DNA from: Candidatus Aalborgicola danicus
GTDB taxonomy: Bacteria > Pseudomonadota > Gammaproteobacteria > Burkholderiales > Burkholderiaceae_C
Length of the DNA stretch: 64,000 nucleotides
Assembly: GCA_016703945.1 (NCBI GenBank)
Contig: JADJBC010000060.1
Location: forward strand, 62,001-126,000
Direction: 5' to 3'
A program made the translations under genes and the position numbers. The notes beneath the pieces were generated by a model, which was given only the letters and a program-made list of their open reading frames with translations, did no database searches and was not told the origin of the DNA. Below are positions 24,266 through 33,167 of this stretch, in pieces. Position 1 is the stretch's first letter, and the number at the start of each line of letters is the position of its first letter.

Positions 24266-25360
24266 ATGCACAAGTCCGCCGCTTGGCCGCTTGCCCTTCT
24301 CTACATTGGGCTGATCGTTTATGCCAGCCTCTACCCCTTTGCCGATTGGCGGGACCAGGGGATTGCTCCCTGGGTTTTTCTGACGGCACCGCTGCCACGT
24401 TACTGGACCGGTTTTGATGTGGCCATCAATGTGGTGGGATACGCGCCGCTGGGTGGTTTGCTGGCTTTGGGGGCCATGCGTAGCGGCCGCACCCGACATG
24501 CCATTGTTGTGCCGGTTCTGGCCGCTGCGGCGCTGGCAATCGTCATGGAAGCCCTGCAGACCTATTTGCCCGCCCGCATTCCGTCGCGTGAAGACTGGCT
24601 GCTCGACACCGCGGGCGCTTTGGGGGGCGCCCTTGTGACGGTGGTCTTGGCCAAATTGGGCGCGATTGACCGCTGGAGCCAGATTCGGGCGCGCTGGTTT
24701 GTGCCGCAGTCGCGCGGGGGCATGGTTCTGTTGGCGTTGTGGCCGGTCGCCCTGTTGTTTCCAGCGGCAGTTCCGTTCGGTTTGGGTCAGGTGTTGGAGC
24801 GTCTGGAAGGCGCCGTGGGTGAGTATCTGGTGGACACTCCTTTTCTGGAGTGGATGCCGATCCGGGACTCCGAATGGCAGCCGCTGGCACCTGGAGCCGA
24901 GATGTTGTGTGTGATATTGGGGCTGCTGATTCCTTGTCTGCTGGGCTTCTGTGTCATTCGCCAGCTGGCGCGACGCGCCGTTTTTGTGCTGATGACTGTC
25001 GCGGCAGGCGTCATGGTCTCAGCCCTCTCGGCGGCCTTGAGTTGGGGCCCTTTGCATGCCTGGGCCTGGATCAGTCTGCCGGTTCAGGTGGGTACGGCCA
25101 TCGCTGTCGTGTTGGCCTTGTTGCTTACTTTTGTGCCTTGGCGCGCCAGTGCGGCCCTGTTGCTGCTGTGCCTGGGCATCTACCTGAGTTTGCTGAACCA
25201 GGCATCGGAAAGTGCCTATTTCACGCAAACCCTGCAGGCTTGGGAGCAGGGGCGTTTTATTCGTTTTCATGGCCTGGCCCAATGGCTGGGATGGTTGTGG
25301 CCTTACATCACCGTGGTGTATGTGCTGTCGCTGATCTCGCAGCGCGACCTGAAAAATTAG
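24266..25360 (+). CDS. VanZ family membrane protein
   Basis: This is a 364-residue integral membrane protein with about ten hydrophobic segments. The N-terminal part has a VanZ-type pattern: Leu-Tyr-Pro-Phe near residue 22, Asp-Val-Ala-Ile-Asn-Val-Val-Gly-Tyr-Ala-Pro-Leu-Gly at about 51-63, and Glu-Ala-Leu-Gln-Thr-Tyr-Leu-Pro-Ala-Arg near 95-104. VanZ is linked to teicoplanin resistance in enterococci, but most relatives have no known function. It is followed after nine bases by the thin ferredoxin gene. Confidence 0.85.
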   Translation: MHKSAAWPLALLYIGLIVYASLYPFADWRDQGIAPWVFLTAPLPRYWTGFDVAINVVGYAPLGGLLALGAMRSGRTRHAIVVPVLAAAALAIVMEALQTYLPARIPSREDWLLDTAGALGGALVTVVLAKLGAIDRWSQIRARWFVPQSRGGMVLLALWPVALLFPAAVPFGLGQVLERLEGAVGEYLVDTPFLEWMPIRDSEWQPLAPGAEMLCVILGLLIPCLLGFCVIRQLARRAVFVLMTVAAGVMVSALSAALSWGPLHAWAWISLPVQVGTAIAVVLALLLTFVPWRASAALLLLCLGIYLSLLNQASESAYFTQTLQAWEQGRFIRFHGLAQWLGWLWPYITVVYVLSLISQRDLKN

Positions 25361-25369
25361 AATGTGAAC

Positions 25370-25720
25370 ATGACTGAGCAAACCACACCCACGGCGCCGT
25401 ATTACGAGCGCCACATCTTTTTCTGTCTTAACGAGCGCAAAAATGGCGAAGCGTGCTGCGCCGATCACCAAGCTCAGGCCGCCTTTGACCGTTGCAAACA
25501 ACAGGTCAAGGAAGCGGGCCTGGCAGGTCCGGGCAAGGTACGCGTCAACAAGGCCGGGTGCCTGGACCGCTGCGCGGCAGGCCCTGTTGCTGTCGTGTAC
25601 CCCGAAGGTGTGTGGTACAGCTACGTGGATGCCGATGATGTGGATGAGATCGTGGAGTCGCATCTGAAAAACGGCCAAGTGGTCACCCGGCTGCTGACAC
25701 CCCCCCACCTGGGTCGCTGA
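25370..25720 (+). CDS. Thioredoxin-like (2Fe-2S) ferredoxin domain protein
   Basis: This encodes 116 residues. Four cysteines in the arrangement of thioredoxin-like 2Fe-2S ferredoxins are visible: Cys-Leu-Asn-Glu-Arg near the start, Glu-Ala-Cys-Cys, and Gly-Cys-Leu-Asp-Arg-Cys, with Pro-Val-Ala-Val-Val-Tyr-Pro-Glu-Gly after it. A GTG two codons upstream (25364) is the alternative start. It likely carries electrons in the cytoplasm; the partner is unknown. Confidence 0.87.
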   Translation: MTEQTTPTAPYYERHIFFCLNERKNGEACCADHQAQAAFDRCKQQVKEAGLAGPGKVRVNKAGCLDRCAAGPVAVVYPEGVWYSYVDADDVDEIVESHLKNGQVVTRLLTPPHLGR

Positions 25721-25753
25721 TGGTTTTTTGGCAATCTTCTGCATCAAATCGAC

Positions 25754-25800
25754 CGCTAGCCCCCGTGGAATCTGCCAAAGCAGCTATTAAATGGGTAGTA
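25754..25800 (+). repeat. TAGTAGC repeat, copy 6 (contains the hydrolase start codon)
   Basis: CGCTAGCCCCCGTGGAATC is followed by GCTATTAAATGGGTAGTA. The ATG at 25791 used by the next gene lies inside the degenerate core. Confidence 0.7.
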
Positions 25801-26468
25801 AATTTGTGAACGCACAGTCCCGCCGTTTTACGATCCAAGGCCCCGTGGGTGCCATTGAGGCGGTTGAAGACTTGCCTTCCCTGCCAGCTGGTGTGGCGCC
25901 GCGTGGCGTGGCTGTCATTGCGCACCCGCATCCCTTGTTCGCCGGAACCATGGACAACAAAGTCGTGCAGACTTTGGCGCGCGCTTTCGTGCAGTGTGGC
26001 TGGCGTGCGGTCCGATTCAACTTTCGTGGCGTCGGCGCGACCGATGGAATACATGATGCCGGGCGCGGTGAGTTGCAGGATTTGTTGGCCGTGATTGACC
26101 ACGCCAGCGCGCAGGATGCGGCGGTTCCCCTGGCTTTGGCCGGGTTCTCATTTGGTTCCTTTGTTGTCAGCCATGCAGTGGAGGCGCTGGGTCCGCAACG
26201 TGTTCCGCAACAACTGGTCCTGATCGGTACGGCGGCGACCCGCTTCGACGTGGCGACCGTGCCGCAGGGCTTGCACACACGCACTCTGGTGGTACATGGC
26301 GAGCTGGACGATACGGTCCCACTGGCCGATGTGATGAACTGGGCACGTCCCCAAACCTTGCCAGTTACCGTGGTTCCCGGAGGCTCGCACTTCTTTCATG
26401 GACAATTGCCCTTGTTGCGCGGACTGGTCGTGCGCCACCTGATGGCGGACCCGGAGCGCATTTCCTAG
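25791..26468 (+). CDS. Alpha/beta hydrolase family protein
   Basis: This encodes 225 residues. An oxyanion-type His-Pro-His-Pro follows the first strand at about residues 46-49. The nucleophile elbow is Gly-Phe-Ser-Phe-Gly-Ser at about 119-124. A catalytic Asp near Glu-Leu-Asp-Asp-Thr and His in Gly-Ser-His-Phe-Phe-His complete the triad. Small serine esterases of this type act on carboxylic esters; the natural substrate is unknown. The start codon lies inside a repeat, so the true start might be the nearby GTG. Confidence 0.87.
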   Translation: MGSKFVNAQSRRFTIQGPVGAIEAVEDLPSLPAGVAPRGVAVIAHPHPLFAGTMDNKVVQTLARAFVQCGWRAVRFNFRGVGATDGIHDAGRGELQDLLAVIDHASAQDAAVPLALAGFSFGSFVVSHAVEALGPQRVPQQLVLIGTAATRFDVATVPQGLHTRTLVVHGELDDTVPLADVMNWARPQTLPVTVVPGGSHFFHGQLPLLRGLVVRHLMADPERIS

Positions 26469-26555
26469 CCAATTGCCATCTGGACACCCACCCCAGCTTG
26501 TTTTTATCCCCCCTGCCAGCCGCCGCATCCGTGGCTTGGTGACTGATCTACTTCC

Positions 26556-27740
26556 ATGAAATCAATTTTTGCAGCCCTTGTGGCGACCCTGTGTTTTTCC
26601 GTGTCGGCCCAAACGCCACAACCACCCGAGGTGGCGGCCCGAGCCTATTTGCTGTTGGATGTCACCGCCAACCAGATTCTGGCGTCCAAAGACCTGGACA
26701 TGCCGGTTGAGCCGGCTTCCCTGACCAAGCTGATGTCGGCCTATCTGGTGTTTGACGCCTTGCGCACCAAGAAACTGGATTTGCGGCAAACCCTGCCGGT
26801 CAGTGAACGTGCCTGGAAGATGCCAGGCTCGCGCATGTTTATCGATCCCAAAATGCAGGTGCCGGTGGAAGACCTGATCAAAGGCATGATCGTGCAGTCG
26901 GGCAATGACGCCACGATGGCGCTGGCCGAAGGTGTGGGCGGTTCGTCAGAACGGTTTGTTCAAATGATGAATGACCAAGCCAAAGTGCTGGGTATGAAAG
27001 CCACGGGGTACAAGAACCCTGAAGGCCTGACCGAGGCGGGCCACACCACCACGGCCCGCGACCTGAGTATTCTTGCTACCCGCTTGATGGCCGACTTTCC
27101 AGACTATGTCGGCTTCTATGCGATCAAGAAATACCGTTACCCCGGCACCCCGGCTGCCAATGACAGCAACCGAAACCTGTTGCTGTTCCGGGACCCAACC
27201 GTCGATGGCCTGAAAACCGGCTACACCGAAGCGGCCGGTTATTGCATGGTGGCCACCGCGCGCCGCGATTTCGCCAACTTGGCCAATCCGAATGCACCGG
27301 CAGGGGCTCCCGCTACCGCTGGAAGCCGCCGTTTGTTGTCCATTGTGTTGGGAACCGCCAACGAAAATGCCCGCGCCAACGAGTCGCAAAAGCTGCTGAA
27401 CTGGGGTTTTACGGCGTTTGAGGCGGTCAAGTTGTTCGAAGCAGACCAGGCCGTGGTCAACGCCAGTGTCTGGAAAGGTGTCCAAAACACCGTCAAAATC
27501 GGCCGACCCCAGGCCATTGTGGTGTCGGTGCCCAGTGGCAGCGCGGGCAAACTGAAGACCCAGGTGGTGCGCACCGAGCCCTTGGTGGCACCGATTGCCA
27601 AAGGTCAGCAACTGGGCGTTGTCAAGATTCTGGCCGAGGATCAACTCGTGGGGGAAGTGCCCTTGCTGGCATTGGAATCGGTTGAGCAGGCCGGCATACT
27701 GGGTCGTGCCTGGGACGCTGTGCGTTTGTGGATACGCTAA
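26556..27740 (+). CDS. D-alanyl-D-alanine carboxypeptidase (PBP5/6, DacA/DacC family)
   Basis: This is a 394-residue periplasmic enzyme with a signal peptide (1-18, ending Val-Ser-Ala). The penicillin-binding motifs are Ser55-Leu-Thr-Lys58, Ser116-Gly-Asn, and Lys221-Thr-Gly. A C-terminal beta domain follows, and the last residues form an amphipathic anchor to the inner membrane. It removes the terminal D-alanine from peptidoglycan pentapeptides. It is an orphan gene upstream of the ribosomal block. Confidence 0.95.
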   Translation: MKSIFAALVATLCFSVSAQTPQPPEVAARAYLLLDVTANQILASKDLDMPVEPASLTKLMSAYLVFDALRTKKLDLRQTLPVSERAWKMPGSRMFIDPKMQVPVEDLIKGMIVQSGNDATMALAEGVGGSSERFVQMMNDQAKVLGMKATGYKNPEGLTEAGHTTTARDLSILATRLMADFPDYVGFYAIKKYRYPGTPAANDSNRNLLLFRDPTVDGLKTGYTEAAGYCMVATARRDFANLANPNAPAGAPATAGSRRLLSIVLGTANENARANESQKLLNWGFTAFEAVKLFEADQAVVNASVWKGVQNTVKIGRPQAIVVSVPSGSAGKLKTQVVRTEPLVAPIAKGQQLGVVKILAEDQLVGEVPLLALESVEQAGILGRAWDAVRLWIR

Positions 27741-27773
27741 TCACGCTGACATGATGCAGCATTGGTATTTTTT

Positions 27774-27815
27774 CCGCCGGGCCGCCCCAAAGCAAATTGG
27801 CCCCTTTGACGTTGA
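27774..27815 (-). repeat. GGGGCGGCCCGGCG repeat, partial copy
   Basis: The sequence CCGCCGGGCCGCCCC is followed by AAAGCAAATTGG. It is a partial copy of the element seen at 41946-42094 and 52590-52690. Confidence 0.6.
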
Positions 27816-27867
27816 AGGCTGCGGCTCCAGTTCAACCTGAGCGGCACCAGCCTACGGCAATTTTCTC

Positions 27868-27896
27868 TTGCGGGGAAACCCTTGATCTGATACATT
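27868..27896 (+). promoter_or_regulatory. Candidate promoter of the str operon
   Basis: TTGCGG (27868-27873) and TACATT (27891-27896) are separated by 17 bases. They stand about 75 bases before rpsL. A small TTCGG/CCGAA hairpin at 27905-27919 follows in the leader. Confidence 0.6.
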
Positions 27897-27969
27897 AGAA
27901 GGCTTTTCGGAAATTCCGAAGGGATTCACGTTTTCGTACTAATTTCAAACGTTTAGGGACGTTTTATCA

Positions 27970-28347
27970 ATGCCAACCATTAACCAGCTCGTGCGTCAAG
28001 GCCGTGAGGTCGAGACCATCAAGTCGAAGAGCCCTGCGATGCAGAACTCTCCGCAGCGTCGCGGTGTGTGCACCCGTGTGTACACCACAACGCCTAAAAA
28101 ACCTAACTCCGCTCTGCGTAAAGTTGCCAAAGTGCGCTTGACCAACGGTTTTGAGGTTATTTCCTACATCGGCGGTGAAGGCCACAACCTGCAGGAACAC
28201 AGCGTGGTGCTGGTTCGCGGCGGTCGTGTCAAGGATTTGCCCGGTGTGCGTTACCACATCGTTCGTGGTTCGCTCGATTTGCAAGGCGTGAAAGACCGCA
28301 AGCAGTCGCGCTCCAAGTACGGCGCGAAGCGCCCCAAGGCTAAATAA
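27970..28347 (+). CDS. rpsL: 30S ribosomal protein S12
   Basis: This is a 125-residue S12. It carries the decoding-centre stretch Thr-Pro-Lys-Lys-Pro-Asn-Ser-Ala-Leu-Arg-Lys, with a lysine at the streptomycin-resistance site, so the protein appears wild type there. It is the first gene of the str operon, with rpsG downstream after 188 bases of leader-like sequence. Confidence 0.98.
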   Translation: MPTINQLVRQGREVETIKSKSPAMQNSPQRRGVCTRVYTTTPKKPNSALRKVAKVRLTNGFEVISYIGGEGHNLQEHSVVLVRGGRVKDLPGVRYHIVRGSLDLQGVKDRKQSRSKYGAKRPKAK

Positions 28348-28535
28348 ATAGGCCTGAGTCCAAGGTCTGAGCGCAAGTTTGACCCTACGGATTCGAAAAA
28401 TAAAAGGTGTTTGTTTACTGCGTGGCGCGGTGAATGAACGAAGTGACCCGCTGTTTGGGTCGAGTAAGTGAGAGTCTTATTGAATAACTCTCGCGGTGTC
28501 CGCAAGGGCGCCAACTGAAGCAAAGAGGTGAAAAA

Positions 28536-29009
28536 ATGCCACGTCGTCGCGAAGTCCCTAAACGTGAAATTCTGCCGGATCCTAAGTTCGGCAATGTAGA
28601 GCTGTCCAAATTCATGAACGTGATCATGGAAGGCGGCAAAAAAGCAGTTGCAGAGCGCATCATTTATGGCGCACTCGAACTGATCGAAAAGAAGCACCCC
28701 GATAAAGATCCCGTCGAGGCTTTCACCGTTGCCATCAACAACGTGAAGCCCATGGTGGAAGTGAAATCCCGCCGCGTGGGTGGTGCTAACTACCAAGTGC
28801 CCGTGGAAGTGCGCCCTGTCCGTCGCTTGGCTTTGTCCATGCGCTGGATCAAGGAAGCTGCCCGCAAGCGCGGTGAAAAGTCCATGGCCCAACGCCTTGC
28901 CAACGAGCTGCTGGAGGCTACTGAAGGCCGCGGCGGCGCGATGAAAAAGCGTGACGAAGTTCACCGCATGGCAGAGGCGAACAAGGCCTTCTCCCACTTC
29001 CGCTTCTAA
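28536..29009 (+). CDS. rpsG: 30S ribosomal protein S7
   Basis: This is a 157-residue S7, of normal length. It starts Met-Pro-Arg-Arg-Arg-Glu-Val, and AGAGGTG precedes the ATG. S7 nucleates assembly of the 30S head and represses its own operon in E. coli by binding the leader. The 188-base rpsL-rpsG gap contains a short inverted repeat (GAGAGT/ACTCTC) that might serve that role. Confidence 0.98.
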   Translation: MPRRREVPKREILPDPKFGNVELSKFMNVIMEGGKKAVAERIIYGALELIEKKHPDKDPVEAFTVAINNVKPMVEVKSRRVGGANYQVPVEVRPVRRLALSMRWIKEAARKRGEKSMAQRLANELLEATEGRGGAMKKRDEVHRMAEANKAFSHFRF

Positions 29010-29175
29010 TTTGCGGCTACTGCGCGGCTTTCATACGTCGTTGCAGTCCCTTGTCGTGCTGTTAGCACTGCCTGCGGGACTGCGCCTAGTCTGAAAACCG
29101 CTCGCTACGCCGTGAAGGCCAAAAGTCTTCGCGGCGGGCGGTTTGAAAACTATTGATCAAAACCAAGGATCCATC

Positions 29176-31278
29176 ATGGCTCGCCATACCCCCATTGAGC
29201 GCTACCGCAATATCGGTATCTCTGCTCACATTGACGCCGGTAAAACTACGACTACCGAGCGCGTACTTTTTTATACCGGCGTGAACCACAAGATTGGTGA
29301 AGTGCACGACGGCGCCGCCACCATGGACTGGATGGAGCAAGAGCAAGAGCGCGGCATCACGATCACATCGGCTGCCACGACCTGCTTCTGGAAGGGTATG
29401 GACAAGTCCTTGCCCGAGCACCGTATCAACATCATTGATACCCCTGGACACGTGGACTTCACGATTGAAGTTGAGCGCTCCATGCGCGTGCTGGACGGCG
29501 CTTGCATGGTGTACTGCGCCGTGGGCGGTGTGCAACCCCAGTCCGAAACCGTTTGGCGTCAGGCCAACAAGTACAAGGTGCCACGCCTGGCCTTTGTGAA
29601 CAAGATGGACCGTACCGGTGCCAACTTCTTCAAGGTCGTGGACCAGATGAAGCTGCGCCTGAAGGCCAGCCCTGTGCCCATGGTGATCCCAATCGGCGCT
29701 GAAGAGAACTTCACCGGCGTGGTGGACCTGATCAAGATGAAGGCCATCATCTGGGACGAAGCTTCGCAAGGCATGCTGTTCGACTACAAGGAAATCCCCG
29801 CCGAACTGGTGGAGTTGGCCAAAGAGTGGCGCGAAAAGATGATTGAAGCGGCTGCTGAAGCCACTGAAGAACTGATGAACAAATACCTTGAAGAAGGTGA
29901 TTTGACGGAAGAAGAAATCAAGTTCGGTATTCGCAAGCGCACCATCGCCAGCGAAATCCAGCCTATGTATTGCGGCTCCGCTTTCAAGAACAAGGGCGTG
30001 CAACGTATGTTGGACGCCGTGATCGAATTCATGCCATCGCCAGTGGACATTCCCCCCGTGGGCGGCTTGGATGAAGACGATGCCCCCGTGGTGCGTCAGG
30101 CCAGCGACACGGAGAAGTTCTCCGCGTTGGCATTCAAATTGATGACGGATCCGTTTGTCGGTCAGTTGACATTTGTGCGCGTGTACTCCGGCGTTCTGAA
30201 TAAGGGCGACACCGTATACAACCCGATCCGCGGCAAAAAAGAGCGTATCGGCCGTATCGTGCAAATGCACGCCAACAAGCGCGAAGAAGTCAGCGAAATT
30301 GTCGCCGGCGACATTGCTGCCTGTATCGGTCTGAAAGACGTCACCACCGGTGAAACCCTGTGTGATCCAACGGCCATCCTGACACTGGAGCGCATGGTGT
30401 TCCCTGAGCCTGTGATTACCCAGGCCGTGGAACCCAAGACCAAGGCCGACCAGGAAAAAATGGGCATCGCTTTGCAGCGTCTGGCCCAGGAAGATCCTTC
30501 GTTCCGCGTCAAGACTGACGAAGAGTCCGGTCAGACCCTGATCGCCGGTATGGGTGAGTTGCATTTGGAAATTATTGTCGACCGCATGAAGCGCGAATTC
30601 GGCGTGGAAGCCAACGTGGGCAAACCCCAGGTTGCCTACCGCGAAACCATTCGCAAGACGATCGACAACGCCGAAGGCAAATTTGTGCGCCAGTCCGGTG
30701 GTAAGGGCCAGTACGGTCACGTGGTCTTGAAGATTGAGCCCAATGAAGCCGGCAAGGGCATCGAGTTCGTCGACGCCATCAAAGGTGGTGTAGTTCCTCG
30801 CGAATACATCCCCGCAGTGGAAAAGGGTATCCACGAAGCAGTGGGCCAAGGCGTGCTGGCGGGCTACCCCGTTGTGGACGTTAAGGTGACCTTGCACTTC
30901 GGTTCGTACCACGACGTGGACTCCAACGAATTGGCGTTCAAGATGGCTGCCATCTTCGGTTTCAAGGAAGGTTGCCGCAAGGCTGGCCCCGTGATTCTGG
31001 AGCCCATGATGGCCGTGGAAGTGGAAACACCCGAAGACTATGCCGGTAACGTGATGGGCGACTTGTCCTCACGCCGCGGTATGGTCCAAGGCATGGAAGA
31101 CATGGTCGGCGGTGGTAAGGCTATCAAGGCCGAAGTTCCATTGTCCGAAATGTTTGGCTACTCGACCACTTTGCGTTCCATGTCGCAAGGTCGTGCGTCC
31201 TACACGATGGAATTCAAGCACTACACGGAAGCCCCGCGAAACGTGTCTGAAGCCATCATGGCGTCAAGGGCCAAGTAA
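29176..31278 (+). CDS. fusA: Elongation factor G
   Basis: This is a 700-residue GTPase. The P-loop Ala-His-Ile-Asp-Ala-Gly-Lys-Thr, G2 Gly-Ile-Thr-Ile, G3 Asp-Thr-Pro-Gly-His and G4 Asn-Lys-Met-Asp are all present. The real start is ATG 29176, after a weak AAGGAT site. It translocates tRNA and mRNA on the ribosome. It is the third gene of the str operon; a palindromic repeat copy follows its stop. Confidence 0.98.
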   Translation: MARHTPIERYRNIGISAHIDAGKTTTTERVLFYTGVNHKIGEVHDGAATMDWMEQEQERGITITSAATTCFWKGMDKSLPEHRINIIDTPGHVDFTIEVERSMRVLDGACMVYCAVGGVQPQSETVWRQANKYKVPRLAFVNKMDRTGANFFKVVDQMKLRLKASPVPMVIPIGAEENFTGVVDLIKMKAIIWDEASQGMLFDYKEIPAELVELAKEWREKMIEAAAEATEELMNKYLEEGDLTEEEIKFGIRKRTIASEIQPMYCGSAFKNKGVQRMLDAVIEFMPSPVDIPPVGGLDEDDAPVVRQASDTEKFSALAFKLMTDPFVGQLTFVRVYSGVLNKGDTVYNPIRGKKERIGRIVQMHANKREEVSEIVAGDIAACIGLKDVTTGETLCDPTAILTLERMVFPEPVITQAVEPKTKADQEKMGIALQRLAQEDPSFRVKTDEESGQTLIAGMGELHLEIIVDRMKREFGVEANVGKPQVAYRETIRKTIDNAEGKFVRQSGGKGQYGHVVLKIEPNEAGKGIEFVDAIKGGVVPREYIPAVEKGIHEAVGQGVLAGYPVVDVKVTLHFGSYHDVDSNELAFKMAAIFGFKEGCRKAGPVILEPMMAVEVETPEDYAGNVMGDLSSRRGMVQGMEDMVGGGKAIKAEVPLSEMFGYSTTLRSMSQGRASYTMEFKHYTEAPRNVSEAIMASRAK

Positions 31279-31282
31279 TTCC

Positions 31283-31336
31283 GTGTGGGTCAGACCACTC
31301 GCGCAGCGATGTGCTCTGACCCCTCTGATTAAACAG
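31283..31336 (+). repeat. GGGACAGA-type palindrome, variant copy between fusA and tuf
   Basis: A variant arm GGGTCAGA (31287-31294) pairs with TCTGACCC (31315-31322), and CTGATTAAACAG follows. The layout matches the 60900 copy. Confidence 0.75.
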
Positions 31337-31464
31337 CCGGTAACTGATTAGAAGATCCCCTGTCTGCGACGGTGTGCCGCCTTGTTTTCCGTGCGAGGCG
31401 AACCAGCAACACCGTGCAAACATTAAACCAATACACGGAAATTAGCTCTTTGGAGAATTGAAAA

Positions 31465-32655
31465 ATGGGAAAAGAAAAATTCACACGTACCAAGCCCCAC
31501 GTCAACGTGGGCACCATTGGCCACGTTGACCACGGCAAGACTACGCTGACAGCGGCCATCACCTCGGTGCTGGCAGCCAAGTTCGGCGGCACCGCCCGTG
31601 CCTACGACCAGATCGACGCGGCTCCCGAAGAAAAAGCGCGCGGCATTACGATCAACACCGCCCACGTCGAATACGAAACCGCCAACCGCCACTACGCCCA
31701 CGTGGACTGCCCTGGACACGCTGACTATGTGAAGAACATGATCACTGGCGCTGCCCAAATGGACGGCGCCATTCTGGTCTGCTCCGCTGCTGACGGCCCC
31801 ATGCCCCAGACCCGCGAACACATCCTGCTGGCCCGCCAGGTTGGTGTGCCTTACATCATCGTCTACCTGAACAAGTGTGACATGGTGGATGACGCCGAGC
31901 TGCTGGAATTGGTCGAAATGGAAGTGCGCGAGCTGCTCGACAAGTATGACTTCCCTGGCGACGCAACCCCCATCATCCATGGGTCAGCCAAGCTCGCCCT
32001 GGAAGGCGACAAGGGCGAACTCGGCGAAGGCTCCATCATGAAGCTGGCCGACGCCCTGGACACCTACATCCCCATGCCAGAGCGTGCAGTCGACGGCGCC
32101 TTCCTGATGCCCGTGGAAGACGTGTTCTCCATCTCCGGTCGCGGCACTGTGGTGACCGGTCGTATCGAGCGCGGCATCATCAAGGTCGGCGAAGAAATCG
32201 AAATCGTTGGCATTGCTGACACCCAAAAGACCACCTGCACGGGCGTCGAAATGTTCCGCAAGCTGCTCGACCAAGGTCAAGCTGGCGACAACGTCGGTAT
32301 CCTGTTGCGCGGCACCAAGCGTGAAGATGTGCAGCGCGGCCAAGTGCTGTGCAAGCCCGGCTCCATCAAGCCACACACCCACTTCACTGGCGAGATCTAT
32401 GTCTTGTCCAAGGACGAAGGCGGCCGCCACACACCTTTCTTCAACAACTACCGCCCTCAGTTCTACTTCCGTACAACGGACGTGACCGGTGCGATCGAGT
32501 TGCCAGAAGGCAAGGAAATGGTGATGCCTGGTGACAACGTGTCCATCACGGTCAAGCTGATCAACCCGATCGCCATGGAAGAAGGCCTGCGTTTCGCGAT
32601 CCGCGAAGGCGGTCGTACCGTGGGCGCGGGTGTGGTTGCCAAGATCATTGCCTAA
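31465..32655 (+). CDS. tuf: Elongation factor Tu
   Basis: This is a 396-residue EF-Tu with the P-loop Gly-His-Val-Asp-His-Gly-Lys-Thr, Asp-Cys-Pro-Gly-His and Asn-Lys-Cys-Asp. It delivers aminoacyl-tRNA to the ribosome. GGAG lies nine to twelve bases ahead of the ATG. It closes the str operon; a second tuf copy is common in this group but lies outside the window. Confidence 0.98.
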   Translation: MGKEKFTRTKPHVNVGTIGHVDHGKTTLTAAITSVLAAKFGGTARAYDQIDAAPEEKARGITINTAHVEYETANRHYAHVDCPGHADYVKNMITGAAQMDGAILVCSAADGPMPQTREHILLARQVGVPYIIVYLNKCDMVDDAELLELVEMEVRELLDKYDFPGDATPIIHGSAKLALEGDKGELGEGSIMKLADALDTYIPMPERAVDGAFLMPVEDVFSISGRGTVVTGRIERGIIKVGEEIEIVGIADTQKTTCTGVEMFRKLLDQGQAGDNVGILLRGTKREDVQRGQVLCKPGSIKPHTHFTGEIYVLSKDEGGRHTPFFNNYRPQFYFRTTDVTGAIELPEGKEMVMPGDNVSITVKLINPIAMEEGLRFAIREGGRTVGAGVVAKIIA

Positions 32656-32669
32656 CAAAGGAAACAATC

Positions 32670-32984
32670 ATGGCTACCAAGCAAAAAATCCGTATCCGCC
32701 TGAAGGCGTTTGATTACAAGCTCATCGACCAATCTGCCGCTGAAATTGTGGATACTGCTAAGCGCACCGGCGCAATTGTCAAGGGCCCCGTGCCGTTGCC
32801 AACCCGCATGAAGCGTTTCGACATTCTGCGTTCACCTCACGTGAACAAGACCAGTCGCGACCAGTTTGAAATCCGCACCCACCAACGTCTGATGGACATC
32901 GTTGATCCAACAGACAAGACGGTGGATGCGCTGATGAAGCTCGATCTGCCCGCTGGCGTGGACGTCGAAATCAAGCTGCAGTAA
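32670..32984 (+). CDS. rpsJ: 30S ribosomal protein S10
   Basis: This is a 104-residue S10, starting Met-Ala-Thr-Lys-Gln-Lys-Ile-Arg-Ile-Arg-Leu-Lys. It is also the NusE antitermination factor. Only 14 bases separate it from tuf, so it is read with the str operon; a promoter and hairpins then precede rplC. Confidence 0.98.
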   Translation: MATKQKIRIRLKAFDYKLIDQSAAEIVDTAKRTGAIVKGPVPLPTRMKRFDILRSPHVNKTSRDQFEIRTHQRLMDIVDPTDKTVDALMKLDLPAGVDVEIKLQ

Positions 32985-32992
32985 TTGACCCC

Positions 32993-33018
32993 CAAGTTCG
33001 GGTTTCGGCCCGAACTTG
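32993..33018 (+). terminator. Hairpin after rpsJ (no T run)
   Basis: A perfect 10-bp stem CAAGTTCGGG / CCCGAACTTG closes a six-base loop. There is no poly-T tail, and its 3' arm overlaps the -35 region of the next promoter. It may attenuate transcription rather than terminate it. Confidence 0.5.
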
Positions 33019-33044
33019 CGTCAAAACCAGATGCGAGTTATACT
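33016..33044 (+). promoter_or_regulatory. Candidate strong promoter of the S10 cluster (rplC onward)
   Basis: TTGCGT (33016-33021) and TATACT (33039-33044) with a 17-base spacer are close to the sigma-70 ideal. Confidence 0.7.
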
Positions 33045-33107
33045 CGCAGGCTCTATTGGATTTGCCCGCGCGTAAGCATGGGCGCCCGGTAGAGTTTTAT
33101 TAACAGT

Positions 33108-33153
33108 CTCCCACGTAAAACGTTGCAGCCAATTGAAGTTGCAACGGTGGGAG
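33108..33153 (+). promoter_or_regulatory. rplC leader hairpin, possible ribosomal-protein autoregulation site
   Basis: CTCCCAC (33108-33114) pairs with GTGGGAG (33147-33153), and inside it CGTTGCA pairs with TGCAACG. The 3' arm ends just before the GGAG-like site ahead of the rplC start at 33168. The L4 protein encoded downstream is the classic regulator of such leaders. Confidence 0.5.
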
Positions 33154-33167
33154 TTACGGAGAAAACA

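Noticed and set aside
29086..30912. 608-codon open frame antisense to fusA
   Set aside because: It is a shadow of the strongly biased codon use of fusA; no homologous motif or ribosome-binding site.
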